Notes: generated by a model not told the origin, from the letters alone. Counted from the stretch's first letter, positions 1 to 11,595 are shown. The stretch: 64,000 bases of DNA from Marisa cornuarietis (GCA_004794655.1 SMMW01000522.1:3782001-3846000), one strand, 5' to 3'. Translations and numbers: made by a program.

Positions 1-659
1 AAATCTGTGAGTGATATATGAGTGACCAGCTTTTAGTCTATTTATAACCACTTTTTCTCGTCGGTTTAGAAATTCTTGTGTTATACAGTCTGCTAGTTTT
101 GGAAAAATAGCGTGAAGTTTGTTGTGCTTCATGGAGTCCCAGTGAAGCTGCCAAAGTTGTGAGATATACAGTTTAAAAGAAACGTTCCAATCTGATGCAA
201 ATGTTGTATGGACCACAAGTGGTTGCTGAAGGGCCTTTTTTGCTGCCTCATCAGCTTTAGTGTTTCCTGGAATATTTGCATGGCCAGGAACCCAAATAAA
301 GATAATGTCAAAATTGTTATTCTGTAGTAATGATAGAAGTTCAAAGAATTTAACCAGTAGTGGGTGATCTAAACATTGAGAGTGAAGTGCAAGTAGGGAT
401 GACAAAGAGTCTGAAATAACTAAGAAGTTTTTCTCTTTAGATGTATGGATATACTGCAGCGCAAGTAGAAGGGCTTTTAACTCTGCAGAAAAAATGGAGC
501 TATGACCTTCCAAGCGAGCTGTCAGCGGTGGTGTGGAAATGTCCATCGGCACTGCTGCAGCTGCTACAGTTTCTTTTTCAGTATTTTTGGATCCATCAGT
601 GTATATGTGACAAAAGTCAGGATAGTCTGTGATTATTTCTCTGAAAAGCTGCTGATAGA
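1..659 (-). pseudogene. ORF2 end: RNase H domain (subfamily A), partial
   Basis: Translation on the minus strand gives the RNase HI signatures YTDGSK (first catalytic Asp), SAELKALLLALQ (catalytic Glu), ISDSLSSLLAL (catalytic Asp) and FIWVPGHANIPGN (end of the fold), then a C-terminal region that runs off the window at position 1. It is displaced by a frameshift near 660 relative to the RT frame. RNase H in the same ORF as RT is characteristic of I-group LINEs. The C-terminal zinc finger and 3' tail must lie outside the window. Confidence 0.8.
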
Positions 660-2865
660 CTATGTCAGGGGTTTCACCTTTTTTTTGTTAGAGAGGTCAA
701 AACGAATTTCAGGTGTGGGAAGTAGCCATGGTGGTGTTCTAGTCAGTGTAATTGGTGCTGTTTTTTGGGGATCCATTCCCAATTTCTGAAGATGGGGATA
801 AGCTCGTATGGGTAGAGGTTTTTGTTCATGTTCACGTGCCCTGTATTTCTCCAGAAACTGAACGGAGAAAACTGAGTGGAAAGCAGGGTTTTGGGGCAGA
901 GCTCGAAGTTTCGAGACATAGGACAACATTAGTTTTAGTCGGCGTAACTCTAGAGGGGGTTTACCTGCCTCTGCATATAGACTGTGTATTGGAGTAGTTC
1001 TGAAAACTCCAAGACAAATTCTCAGGCCGTGATGGTGTACAGTGTCTAGCCTTTTTAGGTATGATGTCCTGGCTGATCCATAGACTATGCATCCATAATC
1101 CAATTTGGAACGCACTAGGGAACGATACAAACGGAGTAAAGTGATTTGGTCTGCACCCCAGTTTGTGTTACTTATCACTCTCAAGATATCTAGAGCCTTC
1201 AGGCAAGAAGCCTGAAGATGACGGATGTGGTTCTGAAAAGAGAGTTTACGATCAAAAATAACACCCAAGAAATGGACCTCTTCCACTACCTTGAGTGCTG
1301 TTCCATTTACATGAATAGATGGTTCAGGAAAAGGACCTCTTAGTTTTGTAAAGTGAATGCACACAGATTTTGAGGGAGAAAATTTGAAACCGTTTTCTAA
1401 TACCCATTTTGAGATGTGGTTTACACATAACTGTAATTGTCTCTCCAGATCAGGTAGAAGCTTTCCTCGTATACAAAGTGCAAAATCATCTACATATAGC
1501 GAGGCAGCCATATTTGTGGGAATAGACTTCAGGATGCCATCTATTTTAATACAGAACAATATAGGTGACAGGATACTTCCTTGAGGGACTCACACCTGTT
1601 GTTCATGGGTGTCTGAAAAGGTATTTTGTATACGGACTCTAAACACACGACATGTTAAAAAGTTTTTGATGAAAATTGGTAGTCGGCCTCGAAAGCCTAG
1701 AGAAAATAGATCCAACAAAATACCTTGCCTCCACACTGTGTCATAGGCTCTTTCTAGGTCAAAGAATACTCCTATGACATGCTCTTTTTTAATAAAGGCG
1801 TCCCTTATAAACGTTTCAAATCTAACCATTTGATCTGTAGTACTACAATTTTTCCGAAAACCACACTGAATGCTGGAAAGAAGATTCTGGGACTCTAACA
1901 CCCAAATCAATCGTGAATTTACCATCTTTTCTAGTACCTTACAGAAACAGTTTGTTAAAGCAATTGGACGATAACTGTTTGGATCTGAGGGATCTTTTCC
2001 TGGTTTTGGTATAGGAACTATTATAGCCTCATGCCAAGCGGAAGGAAGGTTTCCTGTATTCCAAATATGGTTGAAAATCTGCAATAATGTCCTCAAAGAT
2101 GATTCTGGGAGTTTGGTTATGATTTGGTATGAGATACTGTCTGGTCCTGGGGCCGAGTGGGAGCACTTTGAAAGTGCTTGTTTAAGTTCAGACATAGAGA
2201 AATTGGTGTTGTAGGATTCCAAGTTGTCTGATTGAAAGTTACATTTTGTTAGTTCTTTGCCTGCCTTCACTTTCTGAAAAGCTGTGGAATATTGTGAAGC
2301 CGAGGTTGTCATTTCAAAAGTGGAGCCCAGTTGGTTTGCAATTTCTCGATGATCAGTAAGCAAATTTTGTTCGGCTCTCAAGTGTCCAACTGCTCTATTG
2401 ATATTTTTTCCTTTTAGTTTTTTGATAGCTGACCATACCTGTCAGGATGGAGTACGGTTTGTCAGTGAGGAAACAAAATGTTGCCAAGAGAGCCTTCTTT
2501 GTTGTTTACAGATGTGACGGGCCTGTGCTCGAAGGCGTTTGAAGTGTAGAACATTTTCGGGGGTGGGAGATCGAAAAACTGTTCTCTGTGCCTTTTTCCT
2601 ATTTTGTATTGCCTTTCGGCAATCCTCATTAAACCAGGGAACTTTGGCGAGCCTCCTGTGGTGGCTGTAACGAGGGATGCTTTTGTTCATGATCTCCAGT
2701 AGTGTTAAGGAGAAACTTTCCATTGGGTGACTTGTAGAGGTTGTGGAGTCTTTTTTATTTGAGACCTCATCTACAGGTGAGATAAATAGTTCTGTGGGAG
2801 ACAGCATTGACTCACAGAGTGTTTTAAAAGAGTTCCAATTTGCCGTGCTAAATTCCAGTGGTCTT
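660..2865 (-). pseudogene. ORF2 middle: reverse transcriptase domain (subfamily A)
   Basis: One reading frame interrupted only by in-frame TGA codons at about 2,442 and 1,590. It shows the linker with PWFNEDCR, then RT motifs: PGPDSISYQ, PIPKPGKDPSDPNSYRPI, GFRKNCSTTDQ, FFDLERAYDTVW, VPQGSILSP and the catalytic YVDD at about 1,490, followed by the thumb region containing LGVIFDRKLSF. The TGA at 1,590 replaces a residue just before VPQGS that is Gly in sister copies. The element could not make a full RT without readthrough. The frame ends near 660 and RNase H continues in another frame. Confidence 0.88.
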
Positions 2866-3532
2866 CCTGTGTAACTTTATTGGTTGAGATAGAGGAAAGG
2901 ATGATAGGGTAGTGGTCACTTCCACAAAGATCATCCCATACATGCCAGTTGAAGTCAACTGTGAGTGTGGGATCACATACTGAAAGGTCTATTGCAGTTG
3001 TAGATGCATTATGGGGTCGATAAAAAGTTGGACTACCATCATTCATCACACATAAGTTAATATCATTAAAAAAGCCTGATAAAAGTTCACCACGTGAGTC
3101 ACTGACATCCCCACCCCACAGGGGATGATGTCCATTAAAATCCCCCAAAAGGAGTACAGGGGAAGGAAGCTGTTGAAGAAGATCCTCCAGGTGTCGACGA
3201 GAAACGCTAATTGAAGGGGGGAGATATACACTACATACTGTGATGGTTTTCTTGAGGGATACTCTGGCTGCCACAGCTTGTAATGGGGTGGAAAGGGGGA
3301 TGGGGCTGAAAAGAATATCTGAGTGAATTAAAAGAGCTACTCCACCAGCGTGGGAAACACTTTCGGATGCCTTTCGGAGTATCTGAAAACCTTTGCAGGT
3401 AAAAATATCTGTGTCCTGCAAAAAGGTCTCTTGGAGGGCAATCACTTTAGTATCTGTTTGATGCAAAACAACTTTCAGTTCTTCAAAATTTGCCTTAATT
3501 CCTCGGCAGTTCCACTGTAACAGATTTGTCAT
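2771..3532 (-). pseudogene. ORF2 start: APE-type endonuclease domain (subfamily A)
   Basis: The reading frame starts with LLQWNCRGI, typical of the start of APE-type LINE endonucleases, followed by ALQETFL (catalytic Glu), VCSVYLPPS, LLLGDFNGHHPLWG (catalytic Asp/Asn) and GSDHYPI (catalytic His). All catalytic signatures of the exonuclease-endonuclease-phosphatase fold are readable. The enzyme would nick target DNA for target-primed reverse transcription. The start ATG at 3,532 was chosen because the conserved LLQWNC block follows immediately and the same arrangement occurs in the plus-strand copies. After about 2,865 the true frame moves to another frame by a 1-nt shift, so the last residues of this frame are spurious. 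Confidence 0.85.
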
Positions 3533-3650
3533 TTATAAATTATGTATGAGATGATGACCTGGAATGTCGTGTACAGGATGTGTTTGTGCGACCTGGAGGT
3601 GAGGGTGAAGGAACCCATGGATGTCTTTGGATTGGCCCGTCTGCCAAAAT

Positions 3651-4379
3651 GTGAAATGCACTTTTTTCTTCTTTTTTTTAAATTCAACCATTTCAAACCA
3701 TTTTTAAAACTGCTGTCCCGATAATAGTTTGGCTTATAAATTGATCACGGTGGTGTCACAGGAAGTTTGGAGCGGGAGGATGAAAAAGAGAAGGTTAGCA
3801 TGAGAGAGATAATTTAAGCATGAACTTGTATTCCTGGACAGCTTGCAGACGATTTTTTTTAGTTAACTACTAGAACGAGGCTTTTGACGACTTTGTTTCC
3901 GGTTTATGTTCGCCAAGACTAACAGAGGAGAACTTCTCAAGAGGCTAAGAGTGAGTCTCAGCAGACAGACAGCAATCCTCCGTCCGTGATTTCAGTTTTA
4001 ACTAGAGACGGTGTCCGCGCGGTGGGTGGTGGGCAGGTAGGGAGGAAAGTTAGTGCCACTGGGAAGTGGCGGAACTCCGACAACTGTAACCAAAGAGGCT
4101 GAAACCTTAGGAGGGACGATCGGACGACCACCACCATCACCGTGCAATAAGATATCAGCCAGCAGGTCATTATCTTTCTGGTCACACGTCAAACACCGGA
4201 GCCCGTGAAGCAACAAAAATTAAATAGGGATCGAAAGATTTTTAAATACAAGCGGGACATTGATTAATGTTTTAGATGAAAGCCAGAAAGCGGGACATTG
4301 GGCCTCCTGCCTAGACATTCTATGAGCAGGCGGGACACGCGGTCAAAGGCGGGACTGTCCCTCCTAAATCGTGACGTCA
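3651..4379. other. Unassigned stretch between two LINE fragments
   Basis: I recognise no gene. Short open frames on the minus strand (3,958-4,216) have no family signature. The only visible structure is four GCGGGAC motifs within about 100 bp (roughly 4,252, 4,289, 4,331 and 4,350), which may be a degenerate tandem unit. Confidence 0.4.
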
Positions 4380-5250
4380 ACGTCTGGTCACCTTACTTTA
4401 AGTATCCCGGTGAGCCGGCAATGATTAAAATCACCCAGGATAAACTTAGGTGCGTCTCGACAGATGGCGTCCAGTTTGTGTATCACGTCCGCAATCTGTT
4501 GAGGGGCGAGGTCATTTATACACGTGTGTAGAACAGCTGAGGGAATTCTCTGGGGAGGTAGTAAGGACGGAGGGAAACGGACAGCAGTTCAAGATCGGTG
4601 AAACACAGTGTTCCCTGACCACAGCAGTGTTGCAGTACGTTCATTCACGTAAAAACACACGCCCCTGCCGGTCGATTTGTTGGTAATAGTGGACATCTGT
4701 CCATGTGAATGGGATGGCCAAACCCGCTGACATAAATCATTGTCACTGTCGGCATACCTCAGCCAAGTCTCGGTGAAAGCAAGGAGACACGTTTTTTTTT
4801 AACTCCCGCAGGCATCTAACATTTGCCTCGAGCTCGACTTTGTTCCGGATGGATTGAACATCGAAAAGAAGAACAGACGGTAGTGGTGGAGATTTACATC
4901 TGTCATTAAGATCGAATTTCCTCAGCTGACGCTGAACTCCTCCTCTCCTTCTTTTCTTTCTCATTTCTTCTGAAGTACGGCGGAGTCTTGAGGTACGATA
5001 TCAGTTGGAAAGTTGGAAGTGTCAAGGTGGAGGGTAGCCGAAGACGGAAAGAGTGCGAGAAAGGACTCACGACTGTACAACAGTGGAGGCCCGCCATCTT
5101 GTTAGCCAGTTGCACTCGAAGTCCAGAAAAATGCACAAAAGCAGCACAAACAAGCACACTACATGACGTTTACAAGTCCACTATCGTAGAAGTGAACCCT
5201 AACAACACGATGAACTTAAAAAACTGAACAGTTGATATGAAAAAATAGTA
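4380..5250 (-). pseudogene. Rex1/CR1-like LINE endonuclease fragment
   Basis: Read on the minus strand, 4,964-4,790 gives LPSVLLFDVQSIRNK and, after a frameshift in a run of A, a CFTETWL-like block. This is the usual opening of CR1/Rex1-group endonucleases. Further down come GRGVCFYVNERT and KFILGDFNHC, the Gly/Asp/Asn block of the EN fold. Several frameshifts and stops show it is dead. The 5' part (5,157-4,965) is open but not recognisable. The RT is absent, so this is an internal remnant. A related remnant occurs at 60,590-61,115. Confidence 0.7.
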
Positions 5251-5299
5251 ATAAGAACTAAAATGCTAGCGAGCTGCGGCAAGTCGCCCTCGTGGTGAG

Positions 5300-5766
5300 C
5301 GTCCTTGACCTTGACCTCTGTCCAGACGGACATGACATGGGTCTCTTCTGAGGAGCCTGTCCCAGTCCATCAAACTATGCCTCCTCCTCCTCCTGCAAGC
5401 AGTGGTGGCTCCCAGTCATCACAAACAACACAGACCACACAAGTGTCACAAACCAAACAAACCGCACCGATCAGACCTACACGGTAAACACAAAACACAA
5501 AATCACCGAAAGGTAAAATCCCTATATCACAGACAAATAAGAAAGACACACAAGAGAAAACAAAATCACCAGACAAACGCACTCCATGACAACAAACAGC
5601 AGTAAATTCAGTCCCTGTATCAAACAGTTTCGCCTCTCTTGGCAAGCAAGGGATGGACGTGGATGAGCGACGTCTAGCGTCACCTTCTCCATCCCGCTGT
5701 CCCCTGCCCTCTCCTTCTTCATCTCCTTCTGTAAGGCCCTCTGCGTCATATCCTCACAGATAAAAC
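5300..5766 (+). pseudogene. ORF1 (Gag-like) C-terminal fragment, copy B1
   Basis: This stretch encodes the low-complexity C-terminal part of ORF1: TDMTWVSSE, a run of prolines (PPPPPASSGGSQ), Gln/Thr-rich and Lys-rich stretches, then FASLGKQGMDVDERR and a Ser/Pro-rich end. The same order occurs at 46,590-47,040, where the zinc knuckles lie upstream. Here the zinc knuckles are missing because the copy is 5'-truncated. Frameshifts separate the blocks. ORF2 starts at 5,767, immediately after the ORF1 stop. Confidence 0.75.
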
Positions 5767-6740
5767 ATGTCTAGGATCCTTCAGTGGAACTGTCAAGGGA
5801 CCAACTTTGAAGAGCTCCGATGCCTAGCATCTTGTTACTCACCTGACGTTATTGCTCTTCAGGAGACTTTTCTCCTCCCTTCTACCTCCTTTTCCTTTAA
5901 AGGCTTTAAAATTTTACTTCAAGACTCACAATCTGATGTCCCTTCAGGTGGGGCTGCTCTTCTTCGCTCCCACCTTTTGTTTAGCCAGATAAAACTTTTC
6001 ACTCCTCTTCAAACTGTTGTTGCCCAGGTTAGACTATCACTATTTGCTGTGTCTCTCTTCCTCCCTCTGCTCGGATCTCCCGACAAGACCTTGAGGATTT
6101 TTTGACCCAACTTCCTTCTCTTCTCCATCTTTAGGGGGACTTAAACGGGCACCACTCCCTATGGGGTGGGGATTCGATTGACCCTAGGGGAGAGTTGTTG
6201 GGATCATTTTTTGTGGAAAGTGATCTCTGCCTCTTAAACGATGACTTGAACACTTTTTGTCGGCCATCCAGCAGCACTGTTTCATCAATCGATCTGTCAG
6301 TAGTCAGTCCAACAGTATTATTAGATTTTAACTGGACTGTACATGACGACCTATGCGACAGTGATCACTTTCCAATAATTTTACGTTTTGAATACTCTGG
6401 AGCAGGATGATAATTTTTACTTGTCCTGCCTTTCAGGCCCTCTCCGCCACCCACTTTTATTCTAGTGATAGTTTTAATTTAAATACCTGTGATCAAGACC
6501 ATCCTATAAAGATTTTTACCACCACTCTAGCCGAAGTTGCTTCGGCAACCATTCCAAAGAAAGAGACACGGAAACACCATTTACGTGTCCCTTGGTTTAA
6601 TGAAGAGTGCCGGGTGGCCCGGCATGCTCGAAAAAAGGCTCAGCGCCTTGCATTCCACCACCGCACTCTGGAAAATGTAGTAAACTTTAAGCACAGCAGA
6701 GCATGAGCGTGTTTTATTTTTAAACAGAACAGAAAACTTG
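5767..6740 (+). pseudogene. ORF2 endonuclease and linker, copy B1
   Basis: Begins RILQWNCQG (sister copies have RG), then IALQETFLL, GGAALL, a GDLNGHHSLWG block corresponding to GDFNGHHPLWG, and SDHFPIILRF with the catalytic His. The linker PWFNEECR follows at about 6,590. Frameshifts lie near 6,100, 6,400 and 6,700. At 6,740 the frame is cut by an L2-like LINE insertion and resumes at 7,858. Confidence 0.8.
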
Positions 6741-7857
6741 CATTGGCTACCCATCCGTTCTTGCATCCAGTACAAACTGTCTGTGCTGTGTTTTAGTTTT
6801 TTTGCAGGCTCTTGCCCTGATTGTTTCTCTGAACTTCTCATCCCTTACGTACCAGCCAGACAGCTACCCTCTTCGTCTGATGACTGTATCCTAACTGTTC
6901 CTGTCATCAGAACAACAACATATGGTCACAGGATTTTTGGCTACTGTGCAGCAAAACAATGGAACTCTCTCCCTTTCCATATCCGCCACCTTCTTACAAT
7001 TGAATCCTTCAAATCTGCACTGAAAACGCACCTCTTCCTTGAGTATTACTACTAACACAGTCCACATAATACTAGTCCTTTTTACTCTCCGAATCCCAGA
7101 CACTTAATCCCCTAGATTTTTAATCCCCAGACTCTTAATCCCCAGACACTTAATCCTCAAAATGAAACTCAAAAAATTATGAAGTGAATGAAAAATTTAA
7201 TTCAAATTCAAATAATTATTTTCATGTTAACATCAAAATAAGTTTGACAATTAAAATAATAATTAACTTCAACATCTATAACATTAAAGTTCATGTGAGC
7301 TATTAAAGTCAATGTTCTTCAACAATATGATATGAAAAGTGTTGTTAATCAATATGACAGGTAAGCTAATGATTGGAGGTACAGAAGACGATCCATTGCC
7401 TCATATCGCTGTACAATGGGCGATTGTTACGTCTCATTAGAGTTACCATGCGACACATTTCTCTTACGGTTATATTTCAAGTTAAAAAAAATAGCAGTTT
7501 TGAGTGTTGTGTCGGGATTTGGGGGCATTTTTGAGGATTAAGTGGCTAGGGATTAAATGTCTAGGGGATTAAGTGTCGGGGATTAAGTGTCCAGTCACCT
7601 TACTCTCCCCCCTTTCACTCTTGCTATTTTTCTACCCATCTTTCTCTACAGAATCTTCATTTTCCCTGTTCCTGTTACTTGGTGCCTTTTTGTTTTTTCT
7701 ATCTTTGTTTTCTGTTTGTCGTCAGTACTGTCGTTTATTCTTCTGTCCCTCGTGTTCTATCCATTTAGTCCACGTCTCTTCCCCGTCTTAAGCGCTAAGA
7801 GCATGCTCTCTATGGGTGTGAATATGCGCTATAAAAATCTTCATTTATTATTATTAT
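6741..7857 (+). mobile_element. L2/CR1-like LINE 3' fragment inserted in copy B1
   Basis: The fragment starts with HWLPIRSCIQYKLSVLCF and runs through PYVPARQL, AAKQWNSLPFHIRHL and FKSALKTHLF, the thumb/C-terminal end of the RT in L2/CR1-type LINEs (6,738-7,055). It is followed by a 3' UTR and the tail: TAAGCGCTAAGAGCATGCTC, a GCGCTATAAAAAT block and (ATT)n ending at 7,857. A second copy at 31,385-32,118 has the same layout without the MITE found here at 7,091-7,599, so the MITE inserted into this LINE. Confidence 0.8.
7091..7599. mobile_element. 509-bp MITE with tandem-unit inverted ends and 9-bp TSD
   Basis: The element is flanked by TTACTCTCC on both sides (7,082-7,090 and 7,600-7,608). 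Its ends are inverted repeats of about 60 bp, each made of four imperfect units of GACACTTAATCCCC. The interior is AT-rich and has no coding capacity. The homologous LINE sequence at 31,850-31,880 lacks the insert, which fixes the boundaries. A 9-bp duplication is typical of Mutator-like transposons, but superfamily assignment is only an inference. Confidence 0.85.
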
Positions 7858-8424
7858 CCTCCTGCACCACTTCTCAGGCAGTGTGGGCGGCTATGAGGAA
7901 AATAAAGGGAGGGTTTCAGGCTGGTTCAATAGGCCACCTGCAGGTTAGAAACTCTGTCCTCACAGAGGCACGAGATGTTGCCAATACCTTCGCATCCACC
8001 ATTGCTCAAAACTCCTCTTCTTCTCACTATTCTCCAGAATTTCAGCGCCTTAAGTCTGTTCAGGAATCTTCTTTCTGTGACTTTTCTTCTGATAACTCTG
8101 ATTAATACAACGAACCCTTCTCTCTTAATGAACTGCAACAGGCCCTTCAGAAGTGCAAGGACTCTGCACCTGGCCCAGACAACATTTCTTATCAGCTGCT
8201 AACTCATCTCCCACAGGCCTCTCTCATTCTCCTTCTAAACATCTTTAACTTTATTTGGGTGTCCAGCTGTTTCCCTCCCTCATGGTGGGAGGCAGTCGTG
8301 GTGCTCATCCCAAAACCTGGCAAGGATCCGTCTGATCCCAACTCTTACCATCCTATCACTCTACACTAGTTGTCTGTGCAAAACTTTAGAACGCATGGTG
8401 AATTCCCAGCTCACCTGGCAACTT
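7858..8424 (+). pseudogene. ORF2 linker and N-terminal RT, copy B1
   Basis: Resumes copy B1 after the L2-like insertion, with SQAVWAAMRKIKGGFQAGS and the region leading to the RT fold, including PIPKPGKDPSDPNSY-like coding at about 8,300-8,350 (here VLIPKPGKD). Stops and frameshifts are present, for example TAA at about 8,104. It is cut at 8,424 by a hAT transposon whose insertion duplicated CAACTT; the RT continues at 10,034. Confidence 0.75.
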
Positions 8425-10027
8425 CAGAGGTAATTCTAGGCTGCGGCCTTGCGGGATTCCCGCAAAATTTCGCTTAGGGGCGCATAGTCTGAAAGTCAGG
8501 GCGACCATGCGCCCGCATAAATCCCGTGGCTGGCGCACTTTTGAACACGTGATGCGGCACTTCATTCTTCGCGCTGGTTTGAAACCGACCCACTAGAATC
8601 GATGCTAATGACTGAACAGTTTTCAAACTGACGAGTTGTTATCCATCTGCAACCTTTTGACGAGCCCACAGCGAAAACATTTGGGACGGGAGAGATCAAA
8701 GGGTATCGGAAGCAAGCGAATTGAAAGCGAAGTGAACGCGACTGTCAACTCTGACTTTTCGTTCGCGACAAGAACAGCAGAAGATGTCCCGTAAAGTAGA
8801 AATCGACAAGGACAGAAAGAAACAGAAACTTGTCAGAGTGTGGCGCACACATTGTTGGAACTGAAAATGTAGACAACGAAATAGAGACTTCACCACGCAT
8901 CCAGAGAAACTTTCAGTGTGAATGGCTGAAGAAATGGCCTTGGCTAATGAACAAGGAGGAAGACATGAGATGTAAAGTTGCATAAAACAATAAGAATAAC
9001 GCGTTTACAATCCCGGGTGTGTTTTAAATACCGAATGAGGACGCTGAAGAGACATTCAGACTTCCGACCACAGGCACTCTTTGGAGGCAGAAATTCTTCA
9101 GAAAGATTTCAATTTTCAAACTATTTTCAATTCTAATTTATTTCTGCCCTCATGACCTTTTGGGAACTTATGCCGGTGGTATTATATAACACTTAAAAAT
9201 AACACTTTGCGAACTTGATACAACATCACAGGACATAGAAGCTGTCAGGGTTGCTTTTGCGACAATCTGTGCAAGAACATTAATGACAGTTTCCCAAAAG
9301 ATGCAGGTGATGTTGCCTCTGGATTTTTGAGTTCTTTCCATGCGCCCCATCTTTTTCCTGTCTACAGAAGACAGAACACCCTCTGGAGACAAAGAATTAA
9401 ATATCTTAACAGATTTCTTTGGAAAACAACCACAAGTGGGCAGCAAATTCAGCACAATCTTGCTTGACAAAGCAGTGCATGTTTAGAGGAATGGATTGTG
9501 GTCAAAGAAACTGTAACGCAGAATGCATATGGGAGAGATTCCACAAACTGTTTAAACTGTTATTTGATTTTTACAGGGATTCATTTCCCAATTTGCTGGT
9601 TCTTGGAAAGCTGTGCCTCCTTATGCTATCCCACAATGCAGGCTGTGAGAGGGGGCTTCGGCCATCAAAACCTAATAAAGTCTTCTCGTAGAAGTTGCCT
9701 CGAGGAGAAACATTTAAACCCCTGCACTAATGAGACAAATGAAAAGTGTCTAAACATTAGCTCATAGCCCAATGAAATGGACACAAAGACTAATTGGTTT
9801 GCAAATTTAGGATGATAATTAATTGATATAGAAAAAATGATATCTATATGATTAATCTTCAATTTCTTGTGATTAATAAAGTATTTTGTTGTATACCAAA
9901 TATTTATCGGAAAAAGCATTGAAAATGTGTTTGTTTCGAGGGACCCCTTGTTTCATTTGAAGGGCCCCTTTTTTTCCATTGAGAGGGCCCCAGGGCCCCT
10001 CTTTTTGAAATCCTAGAATTACCTCTG
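8425..10027 (+). mobile_element. hAT-like DNA transposon with 16-bp TIRs and 6-bp TSD
   Basis: Perfect 16-bp terminal inverted repeats, CAGAGGTAATTCTAGG at 8,425 and its complement ending at 10,027, flanked by CAACTT (8,419-8,424 and 10,028-10,033). The interrupted LINE is continuous across the insertion. Near the 3' end, frames around 9,560-9,720 read FPNLLVLGKLCLLMLSHNA, then CERG and CLEEKHLNPC, resembling the hAT C-terminal dimerisation domain. The rest of the transposase is not recognisable. CAGAGG ends and the hATC remnant support hAT. A 6-bp TSD is unusual for hAT, where 8 bp is common. A second copy of the right half lies at 20,015-20,575. Confidence 0.85.
9419..9767 (+). pseudogene. 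hAT transposase C-terminal (hATC) remnant
   Basis: Two overlapping frames together cover a hATC-like segment. The first reads FPNLLVLGKLCLLMLSHNA and CERG; after a frameshift, the second continues with SSRRSCLEEKHLNP. In hAT transposases this segment mediates dimerisation and carries part of the catalytic fold. Upstream, possible traces such as ILTDFFGKQPQ (about 9,400) are too weak to count as domains. The gene is dead. Confidence 0.6.
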
Positions 10028-10033
10028 CAACTT

Positions 10034-11595
10034 GAATCTTGTGGTCTCCTCTTGAACCTTCGGCTTTAGACAATACCGCAGTACCCTAGACCATCTGGTC
10101 CATTTTAAAAAACTTTTGTTAGGGATGGGTTCGTCAACAAGAAACATGTCTTAGGAGTTTTCTTTGACCTGGAGAAGGCGTATGACACTACCTGAAAGCA
10201 AGGTATTTTGTTTGACATTCACACCCTTGGCTTCCGGGGTCGTATTCCTCTCTTCATTAAGAACTTTCTCTATCAACATCTTTTTCAAGTTGGTGTGGGG
10301 TCTGTCCTGTGTGATCCTCAGGAACAGATAATGGGCATCCCGCAGGGCAGCATACTATTGCCTACTCTTTTTAACATTAAAATAGATTCCATCTTGAAAT
10401 CTGTCTTTCCAGGTTTGGCGGCCTCGTTGTATGTAGACGACATTGCACTCTCTGCATCCGAGGCCGATCCCTACCGTATCTCGAACACGTAAACGGTGTG
10501 CAGAAGTGGATGACAGGAAATGGCTTCAAATTTTCTCCTTCGAAGTCAGTATGCATCCACTTTTGTAAACTACGAGGCATGTTTCCAAACCCGTCTATTT
10601 CTGTCAACGGCACAAATCAAAGTGGTCCAGGAAGTAAAATTTCTTGGGGTCATCTTGGATCGAAAACTATCCTTTCTTTCTCACATCAAATCTCAACACC
10701 TTTAATGCCAGAAAGCCTTGAACGTTCTTTGAGTATATGGGCATGTCATCTGGGGGGGGGGGGGTAGGCGGACGGCACGGTCCTGCTTCGCCTGTATTGT
10801 GCCCTGGTCCACTCCAAGCTAGACTATGGATCCATCATCTATGGCAGCAGTTCTGTCCTGCCAACCACAACAGGTTTCTTCTGCCCAACTTGTGGATGGC
10901 TGCTCTAATTTTCTCTGCCAAACTTCCCACCATCTTGCTAGCCTTGCAGCGTGTTCACACCGCTCTTTGGAGCAAAACTTCTTGATTATCTCAGACTCAT
11001 TATCTCCTCTCCAAGCCCTTCTCTCCCAAGGTTTTGACCACCCCCTTGTGTTCAGATTCACAATATACATGCAGCTCTACTCCGACGGAAAAAAGACATT
11101 GTTTTCATCTGGGCTCCTGGCCATGCTGGTATCCCAGGCAATGTTTGAGCGGACCAGGCCGCCAAGGCTGCATGTCAGTCTCTGGTAAATTACCATCACT
11201 GATATCATCAGACTGTAAATCTGTCCTCTTGGCCTATGTTCAGTCCTTGTGGCAATGCCACTGGGACACTCTGGGCCAAAGCAAGTTACATGCTACCCTT
11301 CCCTCTCTTTCAGACCGCCTGTCTTCATGCCGTCCTGTGTGGCGGGAGGAGGTAGTTCTTACCAGATTAAGGTTAGAACACACCTATGCCATGCAGTCGC
11401 ACCTCTTACAAGGTGAACCACCGCCAGTTTGCCCTTGGTGTCAAGGAATTTTGAGTATTGTACATGTTTTAATTGCTTGTCCTGGACTCCAGAGTATCCG
11501 CCAGCAGTTTTTTTTACTGTAGACTCCTTGTTTTCTTTGTTTAGGTCCATGCCATCGGCAGCTATTTTTACATTTTTAAGGAGGGTAGGGCTTTA
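10034..11595 (+). pseudogene. ORF2 RT core, RNase H and C-terminal finger, copy B1
   Basis: The RT resumes after the hAT insertion: FFDLEKAYDT, MGIPQGSILLP and YVDD at about 10,430, then GVILDRKLSF. At about 10,850 the sequence jumps from DYGSIIYG to the interior of RNase H (SCQPQQVSSAQL), a deletion of several hundred bases relative to the copy at 49,320-49,870. RNase H blocks follow out of frame (ISDSLSPLQALLSQ, FIWAPGHAGIPGN), then QSLWQCHWDTLGQSKLHATL and a C-terminal finger with CPWC...H...C (about 11,425-11,485). A run of 13 G at 10,752-10,764 is an additional lesion. Confidence 0.8.

Larger units (their letters stand above)
1..3650 (-). mobile_element. I/Jockey-like LINE, subfamily A, cut by the left window edge
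   Basis: A minus-strand non-LTR retrotransposon. Its ORF2 reads EN, RT, then RNase H from 3,532 down to position 1, where it leaves the window. Upstream of ORF2, about 3,541-3,650 looks like the proline/serine-rich C-terminal end of ORF1; the rest of ORF1 is missing, as in a 5'-truncated insertion. The proteins are clearly homologous to the plus-strand I-like copies elsewhere in the window but differ at many residues, so this is a separate subfamily. It is the best-preserved ORF2 here: one frameshift near 2,865, two in-frame TGA codons and a frameshift near 660. I/Jockey group is inferred from EN+RT+RNase H order; a clade name needs a phylogeny. Confidence 0.85.

Noticed and set aside
4298..4686. 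Plus-strand protein genes suggested by open frames
   Set aside because: The minus strand of the same region encodes a recognisable LINE endonuclease remnant, so the plus frames are shadows.
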